This document shows, in pieces, positions 8,526 to 18,900 of a DNA stretch of 64,000 nucleotides. The stretch is taken from the NCBI GenBank assembly GCA_013289685.1, contig JABCZL010000012.1, forward strand, positions 1 to 64,000, read 5' to 3'. The notes under the pieces are model-generated. The model was given only the letters and a program-made list of their open reading frames with translations, was not told where the DNA came from and searched no databases. Both the position numbers and the translations under genes were made by a program. The DNA comes from Acidobacteriota bacterium. GTDB lineage: Bacteria; Acidobacteriota; Terriglobia; Terriglobales; Acidobacteriaceae. Numbering within the stretch: the first letter of the stretch is position 1; every line of letters begins with the position of its first letter.

Positions 8526-8625
8526 CTTACAAATATGTACGTACAATACGTCGTAAGTGCAATGACGAGAATGAGTTAGGGTCGGTCTTCTGAATGGGCG
8601 TTTCGGCCCTGAATTCCACTCGCGC

Positions 8626-8841
8626 CTACTTTTTCCGCATTCCCAGAACCAGGGCGACGACCCCGCCGGCGAGAAGCACAATTCCGGCCGCGGGGGGCAG
8701 TTTCTCGCTGTTTTCAGTCTCGACGCTGAATTTTGCGTCCCCAATCTTGACACCGTGATTCTCGCGGTGAGGAATCGGCACGACAAAAGACAGCACTCCC
8801 AACACCAGCAGCAAGACTCCTACGAGGGGAAGAGCTTTCAT
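8626..8841 (-). CDS. Small two-helix membrane protein (DUF3185-like)
   Basis: 71 residues with two transmembrane helices, LPLVGVLLLVLGVLSFVVP at the N-terminus and AAGIVLLAGGVVALVLGMRKK at the C-terminus, joined by a short polar loop. This layout resembles the DUF3185 family of small inner-membrane proteins, whose function is unknown. ATG 8841 is chosen over the GTG at 8862 because GGAG lies seven bases upstream of it. It ends toward the convergent MBL-rhodanese gene, with a shared terminator between them. Confidence 0.7.
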   Translation of the reverse strand: MKALPLVGVLLLVLGVLSFVVPIPHRENHGVKIGDAKFSVETENSEKLPPAAGIVLLAGGVVALVLGMRKK

Positions 8842-9109
8842 AAGGGAACTCCGATCAACCAATCAGACCGTGGACTTGATTCGCGCGTCCCCGGCGACTG
8901 CGGCACGCCTGTGATCCTATCATCAACCAGTATGGCAAGTTCAAATCCGGGGTCTCGGCGAAGAGCCTTCCGCAGAGATGCAAGCGGTTGCCCTGGAATT
9001 TTGGACGCTCCCGAGGGGTCATTTGTGAGATAACTTCTGTGGTTGTCGTCGTTGACGTTCGGATGCTGTGCTCATTCGATCTGATACTCAAGTTCAGGAG
9101 CGATCCAAT

Positions 9110-9988
9110 ATGAAAGCCAACAAGGTGGCCAGGACTTTCTGTGTGGAGAGTGGCAAGCATTTTCGATTGAAAGATTGTGATCCCGCCGCTACGGGACATT
9201 GGCGCTCTAAAGACCACGCTGCGGAGGCTTTGCAGCAGGGGATTGCCCGCACCGCGGAGCTGCAAGACAAGCTCTACGCCCAAAACAACTGGGCCCTGCT
9301 CCTGATATTTCAGGCGATGGACGCGGCTGGAAAAGACGGCATCATCAAGCACGTCATGTCGGGCGTGAATCCGCAGGGCTGCCAGGTGTTTTCCTTCAAA
9401 GCGCCCTCGGAACTCGAACTGCAGCACGATTTTCTGTGGCGGACGACGCGCTGTCTGCCTGAGCGAGGGCATATCGGAATCTTTAACCGGTCTTATTATG
9501 AGGAGGTGCTGGTGGTGCGAGTGCACCCGGAAATTCTCAAAAGCCAGCGCACGCCGCCTTCTCTGGTCGGGAAAAATGTCTGGGAGGAACGGTACGAGGA
9601 TATCCGCAGCTTTGAACGCCACATGGCGCGGAGCGGAACCGTGATCCGCAAATTCTTCCTCCACGTTTCGAAGAAGGAGCAGAAGCGGCGCTTCCTGGCA
9701 CGCCTCGAGGAGCCGGAGAAGAACTGGAAGTTCTCGGCAGCAGACATTCGCGAACGCGCACACTGGGACGACTATCAGACGGCGTACGAAGAGATGATTT
9801 CCAATACCGCGACCGAATATGCTCCGTGGTACGTCGTGCCCGCGGATAACAAGTGGTTCACACGGCTCGTGGTGTCGACGGTCGTAGTCGAAACGCTGGA
9901 GTCTCTCGATCTCGCATATCCCAAGGTGGATGACGCCAAACGCAAAGAACTGGAAGCGGCGAAAAAAATCCTCATATCCAAGAAATAA
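9110..9988 (+). CDS. ppk2: Polyphosphate kinase 2 family protein
   Basis: 292 residues. The Walker A-like motif AMDAAGKDG (about 69-77) with GIIKHVMSGVNPQGC and the lid/Walker B region HIGIFNRSYYEEVLVVRVHP identify a one-domain PPK2. These enzymes use polyphosphate to phosphorylate AMP or ADP (nucleotide regeneration) and lack sequence relation to PPK1. Length and motifs suit class II/III; I cannot decide between them. ATG 9110 follows CAGGAG; the frame could start 42 bases earlier without a site. Cytoplasmic, likely monocistronic. Confidence 0.9.
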   Translation: MKANKVARTFCVESGKHFRLKDCDPAATGHWRSKDHAAEALQQGIARTAELQDKLYAQNNWALLLIFQAMDAAGKDGIIKHVMSGVNPQGCQVFSFKAPSELELQHDFLWRTTRCLPERGHIGIFNRSYYEEVLVVRVHPEILKSQRTPPSLVGKNVWEERYEDIRSFERHMARSGTVIRKFFLHVSKKEQKRRFLARLEEPEKNWKFSAADIRERAHWDDYQTAYEEMISNTATEYAPWYVVPADNKWFTRLVVSTVVVETLESLDLAYPKVDDAKRKELEAAKKILISKK

Positions 9989-10132
9989 TCGCGCCGGTGA
10001 GGTGTGTGTGCCAGCTTGCCGTGACTCAAAGTCAGTTTCGCCGCGCCGGAACATTCGCCGCCCTTTGCAGCGAGCCTCCGCAACGATTACCATAGCGGAA
10101 CTGTCCACTTCTTCCCCGGAGATAACCCGAAC

Positions 10133-13100
10133 ATGGGCCCAGACAAATTTCGTGTGAACGCGCCGCTCTTCGCTCCGTTGGTTCTCGCAGTCACACTTTT
10201 CATCGCCATACCCGCAAACGCGCAGACCAAGCCCGAGCGGCCATCCAAAGCCGCGAAGCCGACGCCAACATCCCAGACTGCTCAGCCAGCCGCCCCGGCC
10301 GCGAGCGATGCTGACGCCGCCGAAGCGTCCAAGCCGGAAGAGAAGGCCTTCAAGGGAATGAAGTACCGCATGATCGGGCCCTTCCGCGGCGGGCGGTCGC
10401 TGACCGCTGCTGGAATCCCGGGCGATCCCACGACCTATTATTTCGGTGCGACCGGCGGTGGAGTGTGGAAGTCGACCGACGGTGCCATGACCTGGTCGTC
10501 CGTTTTTGACCGAGAAGGAACGGCGGCCATCGGCAGCGTCGCGGTGGCGAGTTCCAACCACAACGTGGTCTATGTTGGGACGGGCGAGGCCTGCATTCGC
10601 GGCAACATTTCGCACGGCGACGGCGTCTACCGCTCATTAGATGGCGGCAAGACCTGGAAGAACGTAGGCCTTAAAGATTCGCGCGCCATCGGCAAGGTCA
10701 TCATCAATCCCACGAACCCCGACATTGTTTTCGTCGCCGCTCTGGGGCATCCCTACGGCGCGAACGCTGAGCGCGGCGTTTTCCGTACCACCGATGGCGG
10801 CAAGACCTGGGAGAAAGTTCTCTACAAAGACGAGAACACCGGCGGCATTGACGTTGCCTTCGATCCGCACAATCCCAACATTCTTTTCGCGGCGCTGTGG
10901 CAGGCCCGGCGCACGTCCTGGAGCTTGACCAGCGGCGGCCCGGGCAGCGGCCTCTACCGTTCGAATGACGGCGGCACCACCTGGAAGCACATCGAGGAAC
11001 ACGGCTTGCCCAAAGGACCGTACGGAAAAATCGGCATCGCCGTGGCCGCGAATTCGGACCGCGTGTACGCGCTGATCGAAGCCCACAATCCGGACGGCGG
11101 CCTGTATCGCTCTGACGATGGCGGCGAGTCGTGGCAGATGGTCAATCCCGACCACAGCCTGTGGCAGCGGCCGTGGTACTACATGCACGTGATCGCCGAC
11201 CCACGCGACGAAAACGTTCTCTACATCATGAACGTCGAAGCCTACAAATCGACGGACGGTGGACATTTGTTCAACAAGGTCCGGGTGCCGCACGGCGACA
11301 ACCACGGCCTGTGGATTGATCCTCAGAATACGCGGCGCATGATCGCCTCGAACGACGGCGGAGTCACGGTGACGCTTGACGGCGGAAAGACCTGGACTCT
11401 GCAAGACAATCAGCCCACCGCGCAGTTCTACCACGTCATCACCGACACGGCGACGCCCTACCGCGTCTACGGGCCGCAGCAGGACAGCGGCACGGTCGCG
11501 ATCGTCAGCCGCAGCGACGAAGGATCGATCAGCCACAGCGATTGGTATGACGTAGGCGGCGGCGAGGCGGGCTACATCGCCCCCGATCCGCGCGACCCAA
11601 ATATCGTTTACGCGGCCGACTACCAGGGGAATATCACGCGCTACGACCGGCACATCGGGCAGGTGAAAGCGATCACCGAGCAGCCGGAACTTTCCGATGC
11701 CTACGGGGCCGCGAACCTGGAACATCGTTTCCAGTGGACCGCCCCGGTAATGCTTTCTCCGCACGATCCCAACACGCTGTATCACGCCGGGGAGCGATTG
11801 TTCAAAACCACCGACGGCGGCGTGCACTGGCAGGCCATCAGCCCGGACCTGACCCGCAATGACAAGGAGAAGCAGAAAGTTTCGGGCGGGGACATCACCA
11901 TCGACGACTCCGGCACCGAATACTACGACACGATCTTCGCGCTGGCGGAATCGCCGATCACCAAGGGATTGCTCTGGGTGGGCACCGACGACGGCCTGAT
12001 TCAGCTGACGCAGAACGAAGGCAAAACCTGGACCAACGTCACTCCGAAAGATATGCCAGAGTGGGCCCGCGTCAGCCAGATTGATGCTTCGGCATTGGAT
12101 GCCGGGACCGCCTACGTGGCCGTCGATCGTCACCAGTTCGACGATCTGCGTCCCTACATTTACAAGACCAGCGACTACGGCAAGACGTGGACGAAGCTGG
12201 GGCAGGGAATTCCAGACACAGCGTTTGTGCGCGTGGTCCGCGAAGATCCAAAGAAGCGCGGGCTGCTCTTCGCGGGAACTGAGGCGGGCATCTACGTGTC
12301 GTTCAACGACGGCGCGAGCTGGCGACCGCTGAAGCTGAATCTGCCGACCACGCCGGTGCATGATCTGGTGATCAAAAACAACGATCTGGTCGTGGCAACG
12401 CACGGGCGCGCGTTCTGGATTCTCGACGATCTGTCTCCGCTACGGCAGTACAGCGATGAGATCGCGCAGAAAGACGCTTTCCTCTACACGCCGTCGCCGG
12501 CGTATCGCATACAGGCGGGAGCCGGTGGGGAACGGCATCCTTCGAAGCGCACGGGGCAGAATCCGCCGGCGGGCGCCGTGATCTATTACTCCCTCAAGGA
12601 TGCGCCGAAGGCCGATACCGAGGCCAAAATCGAAATCCTCGACGCTTCCGGGAAAGTGATTCGGAAGTATTCGAGCGCGGAGTACAACAGTCTGGAAGAA
12701 CCGCCTGATCCCGATGACAAGAAGCCTGAGAAACAACTCAAGCCGGATGCAGGATTGAATCGTTTCGTGTGGGACTTGCGCTACGAAGAGGCGCATCACG
12801 TCCCCGGCTACTATCTGTGGGAGTATGGTGGCGGCGCGCGAGGTCCCGTGGCCGTGCCCGGTCACTACCAGGTTCGGCTCACCGTGGGCGCTCAGACCCA
12901 GACGGCATCGTTCGACTTGAAACTGGACCCGCGGGTTCAGGTCAGCCAGGCCGATCTGGAGCAGCAACTGAGCTTGCTGTTGCAGACGCGCGACGAACTG
13001 AGCCGCGTGTACGACACCGTCAATCAAATCCAGGACGTGCGGGCGCAGCTGTCCGGGCTTAAGCGGCGGTTGCCGGAGAACGCCAGCACGAAGACGATTG

Positions 13101-13447
13101 TCAACGCCGCCGACGACCTGGAAAAGAAACTCGTCGCGGTTCGCGAGGAACTCATCAACCTGACTATCAGCGCCAACGAAGACTCGCTGGCATATCCTCC
13201 GCAATTGGACGCGAAGCTGGCCTACCTGGCGATGGATGTGGGCACCGCTGACTCCGCTCCAACTGAAGCCGAGCAGAAGCAATTCGAAAAGCTGAAGCGA
13301 CAAAGCGGGGAACTGATCGGCCGGTGGGAAGACTTGCAGCGCCGCGATCTGGCGGCGTTTCAGAAACTCACCGCGGAAGGCAGCCTGTCGACGGTCGTGG
13401 TGCCACCGCCCGGACGCGCCACCGACGAAACGCTGCCGGCACACTGA
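10133..13447 (+). CDS. Large secreted sortilin/BNR-repeat beta-propeller protein
   Basis: 1104 residues. A signal peptide ends near residue 31 (IAIPANAQ), followed by a Pro/Ala/Thr-rich linker to about 70. From there to about 760 run many Asp-box motifs of the S-x-D-G-G-x-x-W type (KSTDGAMTW, RSLDGGKTW, RTTDGGKTW, RSNDGGTTW, RSDDGGESW, KTTDGGVHW, KTSDYGKTW), which build VPS10/sortilin-like ten-bladed propellers. The C-terminal part (about 880-1080) contains a helical section. These proteins are abundant in Acidobacteriota and often annotated as glycosyl hydrolases, but no catalytic proof exists. It is probably periplasmic or surface exposed. Confidence 0.88.
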   Translation: MGPDKFRVNAPLFAPLVLAVTLFIAIPANAQTKPERPSKAAKPTPTSQTAQPAAPAASDADAAEASKPEEKAFKGMKYRMIGPFRGGRSLTAAGIPGDPTTYYFGATGGGVWKSTDGAMTWSSVFDREGTAAIGSVAVASSNHNVVYVGTGEACIRGNISHGDGVYRSLDGGKTWKNVGLKDSRAIGKVIINPTNPDIVFVAALGHPYGANAERGVFRTTDGGKTWEKVLYKDENTGGIDVAFDPHNPNILFAALWQARRTSWSLTSGGPGSGLYRSNDGGTTWKHIEEHGLPKGPYGKIGIAVAANSDRVYALIEAHNPDGGLYRSDDGGESWQMVNPDHSLWQRPWYYMHVIADPRDENVLYIMNVEAYKSTDGGHLFNKVRVPHGDNHGLWIDPQNTRRMIASNDGGVTVTLDGGKTWTLQDNQPTAQFYHVITDTATPYRVYGPQQDSGTVAIVSRSDEGSISHSDWYDVGGGEAGYIAPDPRDPNIVYAADYQGNITRYDRHIGQVKAITEQPELSDAYGAANLEHRFQWTAPVMLSPHDPNTLYHAGERLFKTTDGGVHWQAISPDLTRNDKEKQKVSGGDITIDDSGTEYYDTIFALAESPITKGLLWVGTDDGLIQLTQNEGKTWTNVTPKDMPEWARVSQIDASALDAGTAYVAVDRHQFDDLRPYIYKTSDYGKTWTKLGQGIPDTAFVRVVREDPKKRGLLFAGTEAGIYVSFNDGASWRPLKLNLPTTPVHDLVIKNNDLVVATHGRAFWILDDLSPLRQYSDEIAQKDAFLYTPSPAYRIQAGAGGERHPSKRTGQNPPAGAVIYYSLKDAPKADTEAKIEILDASGKVIRKYSSAEYNSLEEPPDPDDKKPEKQLKPDAGLNRFVWDLRYEEAHHVPGYYLWEYGGGARGPVAVPGHYQVRLTVGAQTQTASFDLKLDPRVQVSQADLEQQLSLLLQTRDELSRVYDTVNQIQDVRAQLSGLKRRLPENASTKTIVNAADDLEKKLVAVREELINLTISANEDSLAYPPQLDAKLAYLAMDVGTADSAPTEAEQKQFEKLKRQSGELIGRWEDLQRRDLAAFQKLTAEGSLSTVVVPPPGRATDETLPAH

Positions 13448-13464
13448 GACTCGTTAACGAAACC

Positions 13465-13586
13465 GTAGCGCCGCCGTCCCGGCGGCTGTCCGGCGGGCGT
13501 CTCGCCCGCCGACGCCGAGGGCGAGACGCCCTCGGGACTGCCGGCAAAGCCTGCCCTGAGCGAAGTCGAAGGGTTGCCGGCGCTAC
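13465..13586. repeat. Composite REP-like palindromic element
   Basis: A 122-bp GC-rich block bounded by GTAGCGCCG and the inverse CCGGCGCTAC. Inside are nested palindromes (CCCGCCG/CGGCGGG types; GAGGGCGAGACGCCCTC) and the dispersed phrase CCTGCCCTGAGCGAAGTCG. The phrase recurs at 56.8-56.96 kb, and the outer half also occurs inside bshB1 near 45560. It lies just after the BNR-repeat gene. Confidence 0.75.
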
Positions 13587-13735
13587 TTAACGCCCCAAGT
13601 TACTCCTATTACTTCCGTGCCACTTCGATGGCACGGTTGTGCCTTGTTCGCATGAACGCCTGTTGCTATTGTGCCGATAGAGAAGTTAGTTCCTCCCCTA
13701 AGGGTCCGAAAGTAGATCCGATTGGGGGCTGGTTT

Positions 13736-13852
13736 ATGCGAAAGATGCATCTGTTCTATGCGGCGCTGGGCTTTGCGGTGGCCCGCTGGATATTCAAGCG
13801 GCAGACAGTAGTCGATCCAGTTACACGGTTCCGATCACAGGGTCTTTTGTAG
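13736..13852 (+). CDS. Possible 38-residue membrane microprotein
   Basis: ATG 13736 opens a 38-codon frame with one hydrophobic helix (LFYAALGFAVARWIF) and a basic flank, a common small-protein layout. A GGGGGC lies about seven bases upstream. No family is recognised and the gap 13448-14038 holds no other gene, so this is tentative. Confidence 0.3.
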   Translation: MRKMHLFYAALGFAVARWIFKRQTVVDPVTRFRSQGLL

Positions 13853-13870
13853 AACGTTTTTTCCGGGCCT

Positions 13871-13924
13871 GGGCGTGCGCACCCGTTGCGCCTCCATTTC
13901 GTCAGCGCACGCCCATTGCTTTCT
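13871..13924. other. Long-loop 10-bp perfect stem
   Basis: GGGCGTGCGC (13871-13880) pairs exactly with GCGCACGCCC (13915-13924) across a 34-base loop, and follows a T6 run at 13856-13861. It could end the transcript of the small frame just upstream or be the core of a small structured RNA. Confidence 0.45.
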
Positions 13925-14038
13925 CCTCCCTGAAGTAACTATTACCAAGGTTTGACCGCATCATCCCGGTTTCTTCCGCCGCTCCATACAATTAGCTCAG
14001 GCCATTTCTGCGAGGCCGTGTGATCCTCTGAGCTCTCA

Positions 14039-14986
14039 ATGTTGCGGCCGCAAAAAATGCGACTGATTCTCGCGCTGCCCCTTCTGCTGGCAGCCCTGCT
14101 GCCCATACGCCTGGCCGCGCAGGGCGATCAGAATGCCGATCCCAACGACGCTCCGCTGGGAGATGTTGCCCGCACTCTCCGCAAGAAGACCCCGCCGTCC
14201 CAGGCCGTAATCGACGACGACAATCTTTCGAAGGTGATGGAGCAGGCGGAGAGCCGCCACGAATCCGGCTCGGCGCTCATGTTTCTGATGGCAAGTGGAG
14301 GCAACGGCTTTCATATCAGTGCGCCAGACGTTACCTGCAGCCTGGCGTTCACCGCCAACGTGAAATCGTTACTCTCGAACCAATACGCCCAAATGGAGCT
14401 GCCTCCGGGCGAAGTGCTCAAGCTCGAGGGACCGGCCACGATCGAGGGGGACGCGCTGATCGTTGCCCTTTTGAACCGCACCGACTGGCACGTCAGCGAA
14501 GTCGCGGTCGCTCTGACGGTCGTAAAGAAGAATCAAAGTCGCGAAGCGTCGTTGTCGGATCCTGAAACACCCATCGGCGGGACCGCCTCGGGTGAGGCGA
14601 AATTGCTACCACTCGTTGCCGGCAATTTGCCGCAAGAAGACGAGGTTCGCCCGGAGAAGAAGTCGGACGTAACCGTGATTTACCGGATGCGCGCGGCCGC
14701 ACCGCCTTCGGCAACGACAGTTTTCAGCGCACCGCTGAACATGGAGGTTGCGCCCGACGAGGAGTGGCACTGGGCCATCGTGCAGGCGAGAGGTTATCCT
14801 CCGCAGAGTTACGCAGGCAATGCGCAGCAGACAACGGCGCAATCGACGGCGCAATCGACGGCGCAAACCAACCTGCCAGCGTCGGGCCAATCCTCTTCGA
14901 TTCAGCCTGCACCGATTCAGTCCACATCGGCTCCGGCCTCAGCGGCGTCCCAGAACTCGCCTTCGGTCTTGCCTCCGCAGAATTAA
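14039..14986 (+). CDS. Secreted hypothetical protein with Q/T/S-rich tail
   Basis: 315 residues. A signal peptide (MRLILALPLLLAALLP then LAAQG) begins at a second Met, codon 7 (14057); either ATG may be used and neither has a clear ribosome-binding site. Residues about 85-250 look like a beta-rich domain (ISAPDVTCSLAFTANVKSLL; IEGDALIVALLNRTDWHVSE) of the type that follows export. The last 60 residues are low-complexity, with a 12-bp in-phase repeat (ACGGCGCAATCG) near 14829-14868 giving TAQS units. No enzyme motif. Found in Acidobacteriota by impression only. Confidence 0.65.
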   Translation: MLRPQKMRLILALPLLLAALLPIRLAAQGDQNADPNDAPLGDVARTLRKKTPPSQAVIDDDNLSKVMEQAESRHESGSALMFLMASGGNGFHISAPDVTCSLAFTANVKSLLSNQYAQMELPPGEVLKLEGPATIEGDALIVALLNRTDWHVSEVAVALTVVKKNQSREASLSDPETPIGGTASGEAKLLPLVAGNLPQEDEVRPEKKSDVTVIYRMRAAAPPSATTVFSAPLNMEVAPDEEWHWAIVQARGYPPQSYAGNAQQTTAQSTAQSTAQTNLPASGQSSSIQPAPIQSTSAPASAASQNSPSVLPPQN

Positions 14987-15009
14987 GGCTCACCGAACCC
15001 AAAGGCCCG

Positions 15010-15912
15010 TCACTGCACATATTTTCCATTCTGCACTTCATACTCGACGCGAAACGGTTTCTGGATTCTGCGGTCCTGCCAGCCTTCCTGCGCGATCAGA
15101 TTGTTGGCCTGTGCGAGCCGCTCCGACGGCTGAGGATGCGAGCGAAAATATCCCTGAAGGCTTTGGATAGCGAGTTGCGAGAGTTCTTCCTCCGGACTCT
15201 GAGCGTGAATGACGTACTCGCTGTGCAATTTACTGAAACGCTCGAACAGCGTGACGGCGCCGTAAGGCGAGTAGCCATCCAGAACTGCCAAACGCATGCC
15301 TTCGCGGTCGGCCTCGAACTCTTCGTCTTTCTTGTAGCCGGCTTCCCATACTTGAAGCGGGATTTGCAGGAGGGCGTCTACGATGTCGAGGTTCAGATGG
15401 CGCAACCGGGCCTCGATTTGAACCCGCTCGGCGCAGTGGTAGTGATCGATGTGTTCGATCTCGTGGGCAAGGATCACCGCAAGCTCGTCTTCGCTGGTCA
15501 TCAGGTCGAGCAGTCCCTCGCCGATATAAACGGGACCACCGGGAAGAGAAAAGGCGTTCATCATGGCGCGGTCCGGCAACAGGTGAAACGAATAGGGCAA
15601 GTGCCGGTGAGCGTGCACACTGACAGAATTTCCACCCCTCCGTACGTAACCCTCGACGGCCTGTTCTTCCGGAGTCAGTTTTTCCGCAGGCACGGCGTAT
15701 TCTTCGGCTAGTTCCTTGCCGATCGCGATCTCTTCGTGGTCGGAAAGGCGTGTCAGCCGCATGGGCGCCCGGCTCAGATCGCGCTGGGTATCGGCCGCGA
15801 TATTCACGATCGCGTTTGCCGAGACCGGCGTGGGATCATTCCGGCGCTGGCTGAAATAGAGCCCGGCGAGCCCGACCAGCAGCACAATCAGAAACGCGAG
15901 AGCACGTTTCAT
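15010..15912 (-). CDS. M48-family membrane-anchored zinc metallopeptidase
   Basis: 300 residues. An N-terminal signal/anchor (ALAFLIVLLVGLAGLYF) is followed by a peptidase domain with the zinc motif HEIEH at 150-154 and the third ligand in EFEADREGM (Glu200). This is the HtpX/Ste24/BepA-like M48 layout and suggests periplasmic protein quality control. The start ATG overlaps the stop of the upstream DUF2339 gene as ATGA, so the two are translationally coupled. A C-terminal section (LAIQSLQGYFRSHPQPSERL) matches the conserved HPxxxxR ending of this family. Confidence 0.9.
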   Translation of the reverse strand: MKRALAFLIVLLVGLAGLYFSQRRNDPTPVSANAIVNIAADTQRDLSRAPMRLTRLSDHEEIAIGKELAEEYAVPAEKLTPEEQAVEGYVRRGGNSVSVHAHRHLPYSFHLLPDRAMMNAFSLPGGPVYIGEGLLDLMTSEDELAVILAHEIEHIDHYHCAERVQIEARLRHLNLDIVDALLQIPLQVWEAGYKKDEEFEADREGMRLAVLDGYSPYGAVTLFERFSKLHSEYVIHAQSPEEELSQLAIQSLQGYFRSHPQPSERLAQANNLIAQEGWQDRRIQKPFRVEYEVQNGKYVQ

Positions 15913-18900
15913 AGAAATTGCCGAAGCTTATCGCTGTACTTGGTGTAAAGAAAACCGGCCAGGAACATCGCGATACCCACCACTACGAAAGTGATGTTGC
16001 GATCGCGCCAGCTCCAGTGCCCCAGCCACATATCGAGCAGCAGAATTTTGGCGAAGCTCGCCAGTAAGAGAAGAAATCCGGTCAGTCGAAAACTGCGCTC
16101 ATTGATGATGAACGCGAAGATCAGGATCGACAAAGCTTCCATGCCCCAGGCGAGCGTGACCATGCCGGCCCGCATCTTCACCGCAAGCATCAGGGTCAGC
16201 AGAAGCACGGGCGTGAAGAACATAACTTGCTCCGGATACCGCTCCATCGCTCCGATCCAGTTGCTGGAAGGCTGCACCTTATGGCGATTGCGCCACCAGA
16301 AGGCGAACGGCAGGCAGGCCAGCAAGACCGCGATGGCAGAGCTGAGAACGATATATCTGCCGGTCCAGTCCGAGCCGGTGAAATAACTCGCGCCGAAAAG
16401 ATTGTGCATCACGCCCCGGGTGCACGTGCCCAAGGTCAGAAGGAGCGCCTGATGCAGGAAAATCGGGCGATCGAGCCAAAGCGCCAATCCAAAGAGAACG
16501 AAGACCACAACCGCCCAAGCCGTTACCAGCCATTCGTTGGCAAACTGGAAATACAAAAGAGCGACGACCGTGCCCGTGCCCAGGTAGGCCAGGAGCATGT
16601 CGAAGTGGAAGCTGCGGTCAGCGCGGGCAGTTTGATCCTCCATGCCAAGCTGCGCATAGACAAAAAACAAGATGAGCGCGATGGGCAGCACGGTATACGT
16701 TCGTGGGCCCCAGAATTCGCCCGGATTCCCGGCGGTTAGGTTGGCGAAGAAGATCCGGCCAAAGGAAGCGGCCAGAGCCACGTACGCCTGAAATCGAAAC
16801 TGCCGGGTTTTGCTCCACAGACCATATTCGAAAAGCACGAGGCCGAATACGGCCCATCCCACGGCCACACTCAGTGGTTTCAACTCATACCACACCAGCA
16901 GCGAAACCAGCGCCGATGCCGCCCAGGAATAAATGTGGTGAAACTCGCGCTCCCGCAATTCTTCCGGCATGCGGATGAGCCGCGACAGCGCATAAAAAAT
17001 GACGGCGACAATGGACAGCGAAAGCAGCCGGACGCTGACGCCATGCCAGGTTTCCAGAACATACAAGTTCACGGTGATGCTTCGCCCCATCGCAAGGGCG
17101 GCGAGCGCGTGGGCCTGCCAGCGGAGATCCTCAAGCTCGAAGCGGCGATCCACCAGCACCAGCACCAGAGCAAATACCGCCCACACAGCCGCCAGCCATC
17201 CACTGGATACTTCATGCCAAGCCAGGAAGCTAAGCAGCGCGGTCGCGGCAAACGTGTGCAGGTATGCGATTGCCCGTCTGGATTCGGAGCCGGGTGGCGA
17301 GGATTTTCGCGAGAGGAAGTACAAGCCCGCGGCCACGATCGCAATCGTGACCAGCCGCAACGAAATGCCCTGCCAAAACGGCTGTTCCATTTCAAGGTTG
17401 AAGTTGTAGGCACGCACGATCGAGAACGCAGTCACGGCATTCGCCTGCCACCCGAGTTGCCGGTAACCGATCCTGGGCATGACCAGCGCGAGAGTGACGG
17501 CGAAAACAATCCACGAGACCGCGATCCAGGGCGCGGGCACGGCTTCGTTGAGCACCCAGACCATCAAGCCGGTGCCCGCCCAGCTACATGCGAGGCGCCC
17601 GAGTCTCACGTGGTCCTGATTGGGCACGCGGATTCGCCAGGCGATCCAATAGGCTCCGGCCACCACGGGCAATGCGGCAAAGGCATGGAGCGGAATGTTT
17701 TGCCAGCGTTGGACGCTTGACGGATCGGCAGTTAGAGCAGCCAGCGCCGCCAACACTCCCAACAAATGCGCGTGCCACGCCAGCACGGGATAGCCAATCT
17801 GCCGACCAGCTTCCAGGAGCGTAACCGCGAACGCAATCGCCGCGAGAGGCTGCCAGAGTTCCGGTACTTCGAAGTAGATAAGCGAGCCGATCAGCGCCGT
17901 ACCGGCAAACGCAAACAGTCCGCGGAAAAATCGCTGATTATTGTTCTCATTCGCCGCCGCCCACTTCGCCGTCAGATAAAACGCCGCGGCGACGATGGGC
18001 AACGTGACCAGCCTCGCCGTGACGTGAGTGTGTTGTGGAACGTCGCTGTGCAGGTTAACCACGGCGACGCGATACAAAGCTAACAAGCCAAGGATTCCGT
18101 ACTGCACTTGCAGGTGGAAGGACTTCAGCTTCTGCCCGAGAACCGCCAGAGTCAGCATGACGCCGGCGAAGGCAAGAGCGGTCCAGTCTCCCGAGAACAG
18201 CGCCCAGGCTGCGGACGCTGCCGCGAACGCTCCGATATAGGAATGAGCGCTGAGCAGGGGCGCATCCGGCACATCGTCGAAAAACTGTCTCCAACGCTGG
18301 CCCACAAACAAGGCGTTCAAATAAAAGACCACGGCACAGAGTGCGAACATCACTCCAAAGGCGAGCACGACGTCGTCGCTAACGCGCCGGGCCACCATCA
18401 GTTCCTGAAAATCAATTCCAACCAGATGCAATCCAACCAGCAACCCGGCTAGCAATCCCACCCTCCGGAAAACGACTTCGCTTACTGCCACGCCGGCGGC
18501 CAGAAAAGCTTCGGCGCCGATCAACCACAGGATGGCTACGTTATTACCGGAATAGCGGAACGGCACTGCACCAATCATGAGCCCCGCGCCTAGAACGCTG
18601 AGGACAACAAAAGCTTCCCGGCGGCGCCTGATGATGGGAAGCTGTCCGATGCTGAACTCCAACGCGCCGATGATCAGCAGAGCCCAAAATGCCAGTTCCG
18701 GCTGCACCGACTGGAACTTCAGAGCGCCCAGAAGGAGCAGCGTGTTGAGCAGCGCGGCCACCGTCGAGATGTGCTCGTGCATCGGAGACCGGGTTTTACG
18801 GACGACATACGAAATGCGATAGGTGACCCAATAAAACAATAGGATCGCAGTGCTGACGTGGTAGTCCGGGAAGGCATGTCCCTCGGCGCCGCCGGGGCCG

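Noticed and set aside
8855-9068. Possible extra gene between the small membrane protein and ppk2
   Set aside because: No frame with start site and family resemblance; left as a promoter region.
8855-10615. A 586-codon minus-strand open frame opposite ppk2
   Set aside because: It is the antisense shadow of ppk2 and the BNR gene in GC-rich DNA; the plus-strand proteins match known families.
10637-12403. A 588-codon minus-strand frame opposite the BNR-repeat gene
   Set aside because: Repetitive His/Arg/Val-rich product typical of antisense reading of Asp-box repeats.
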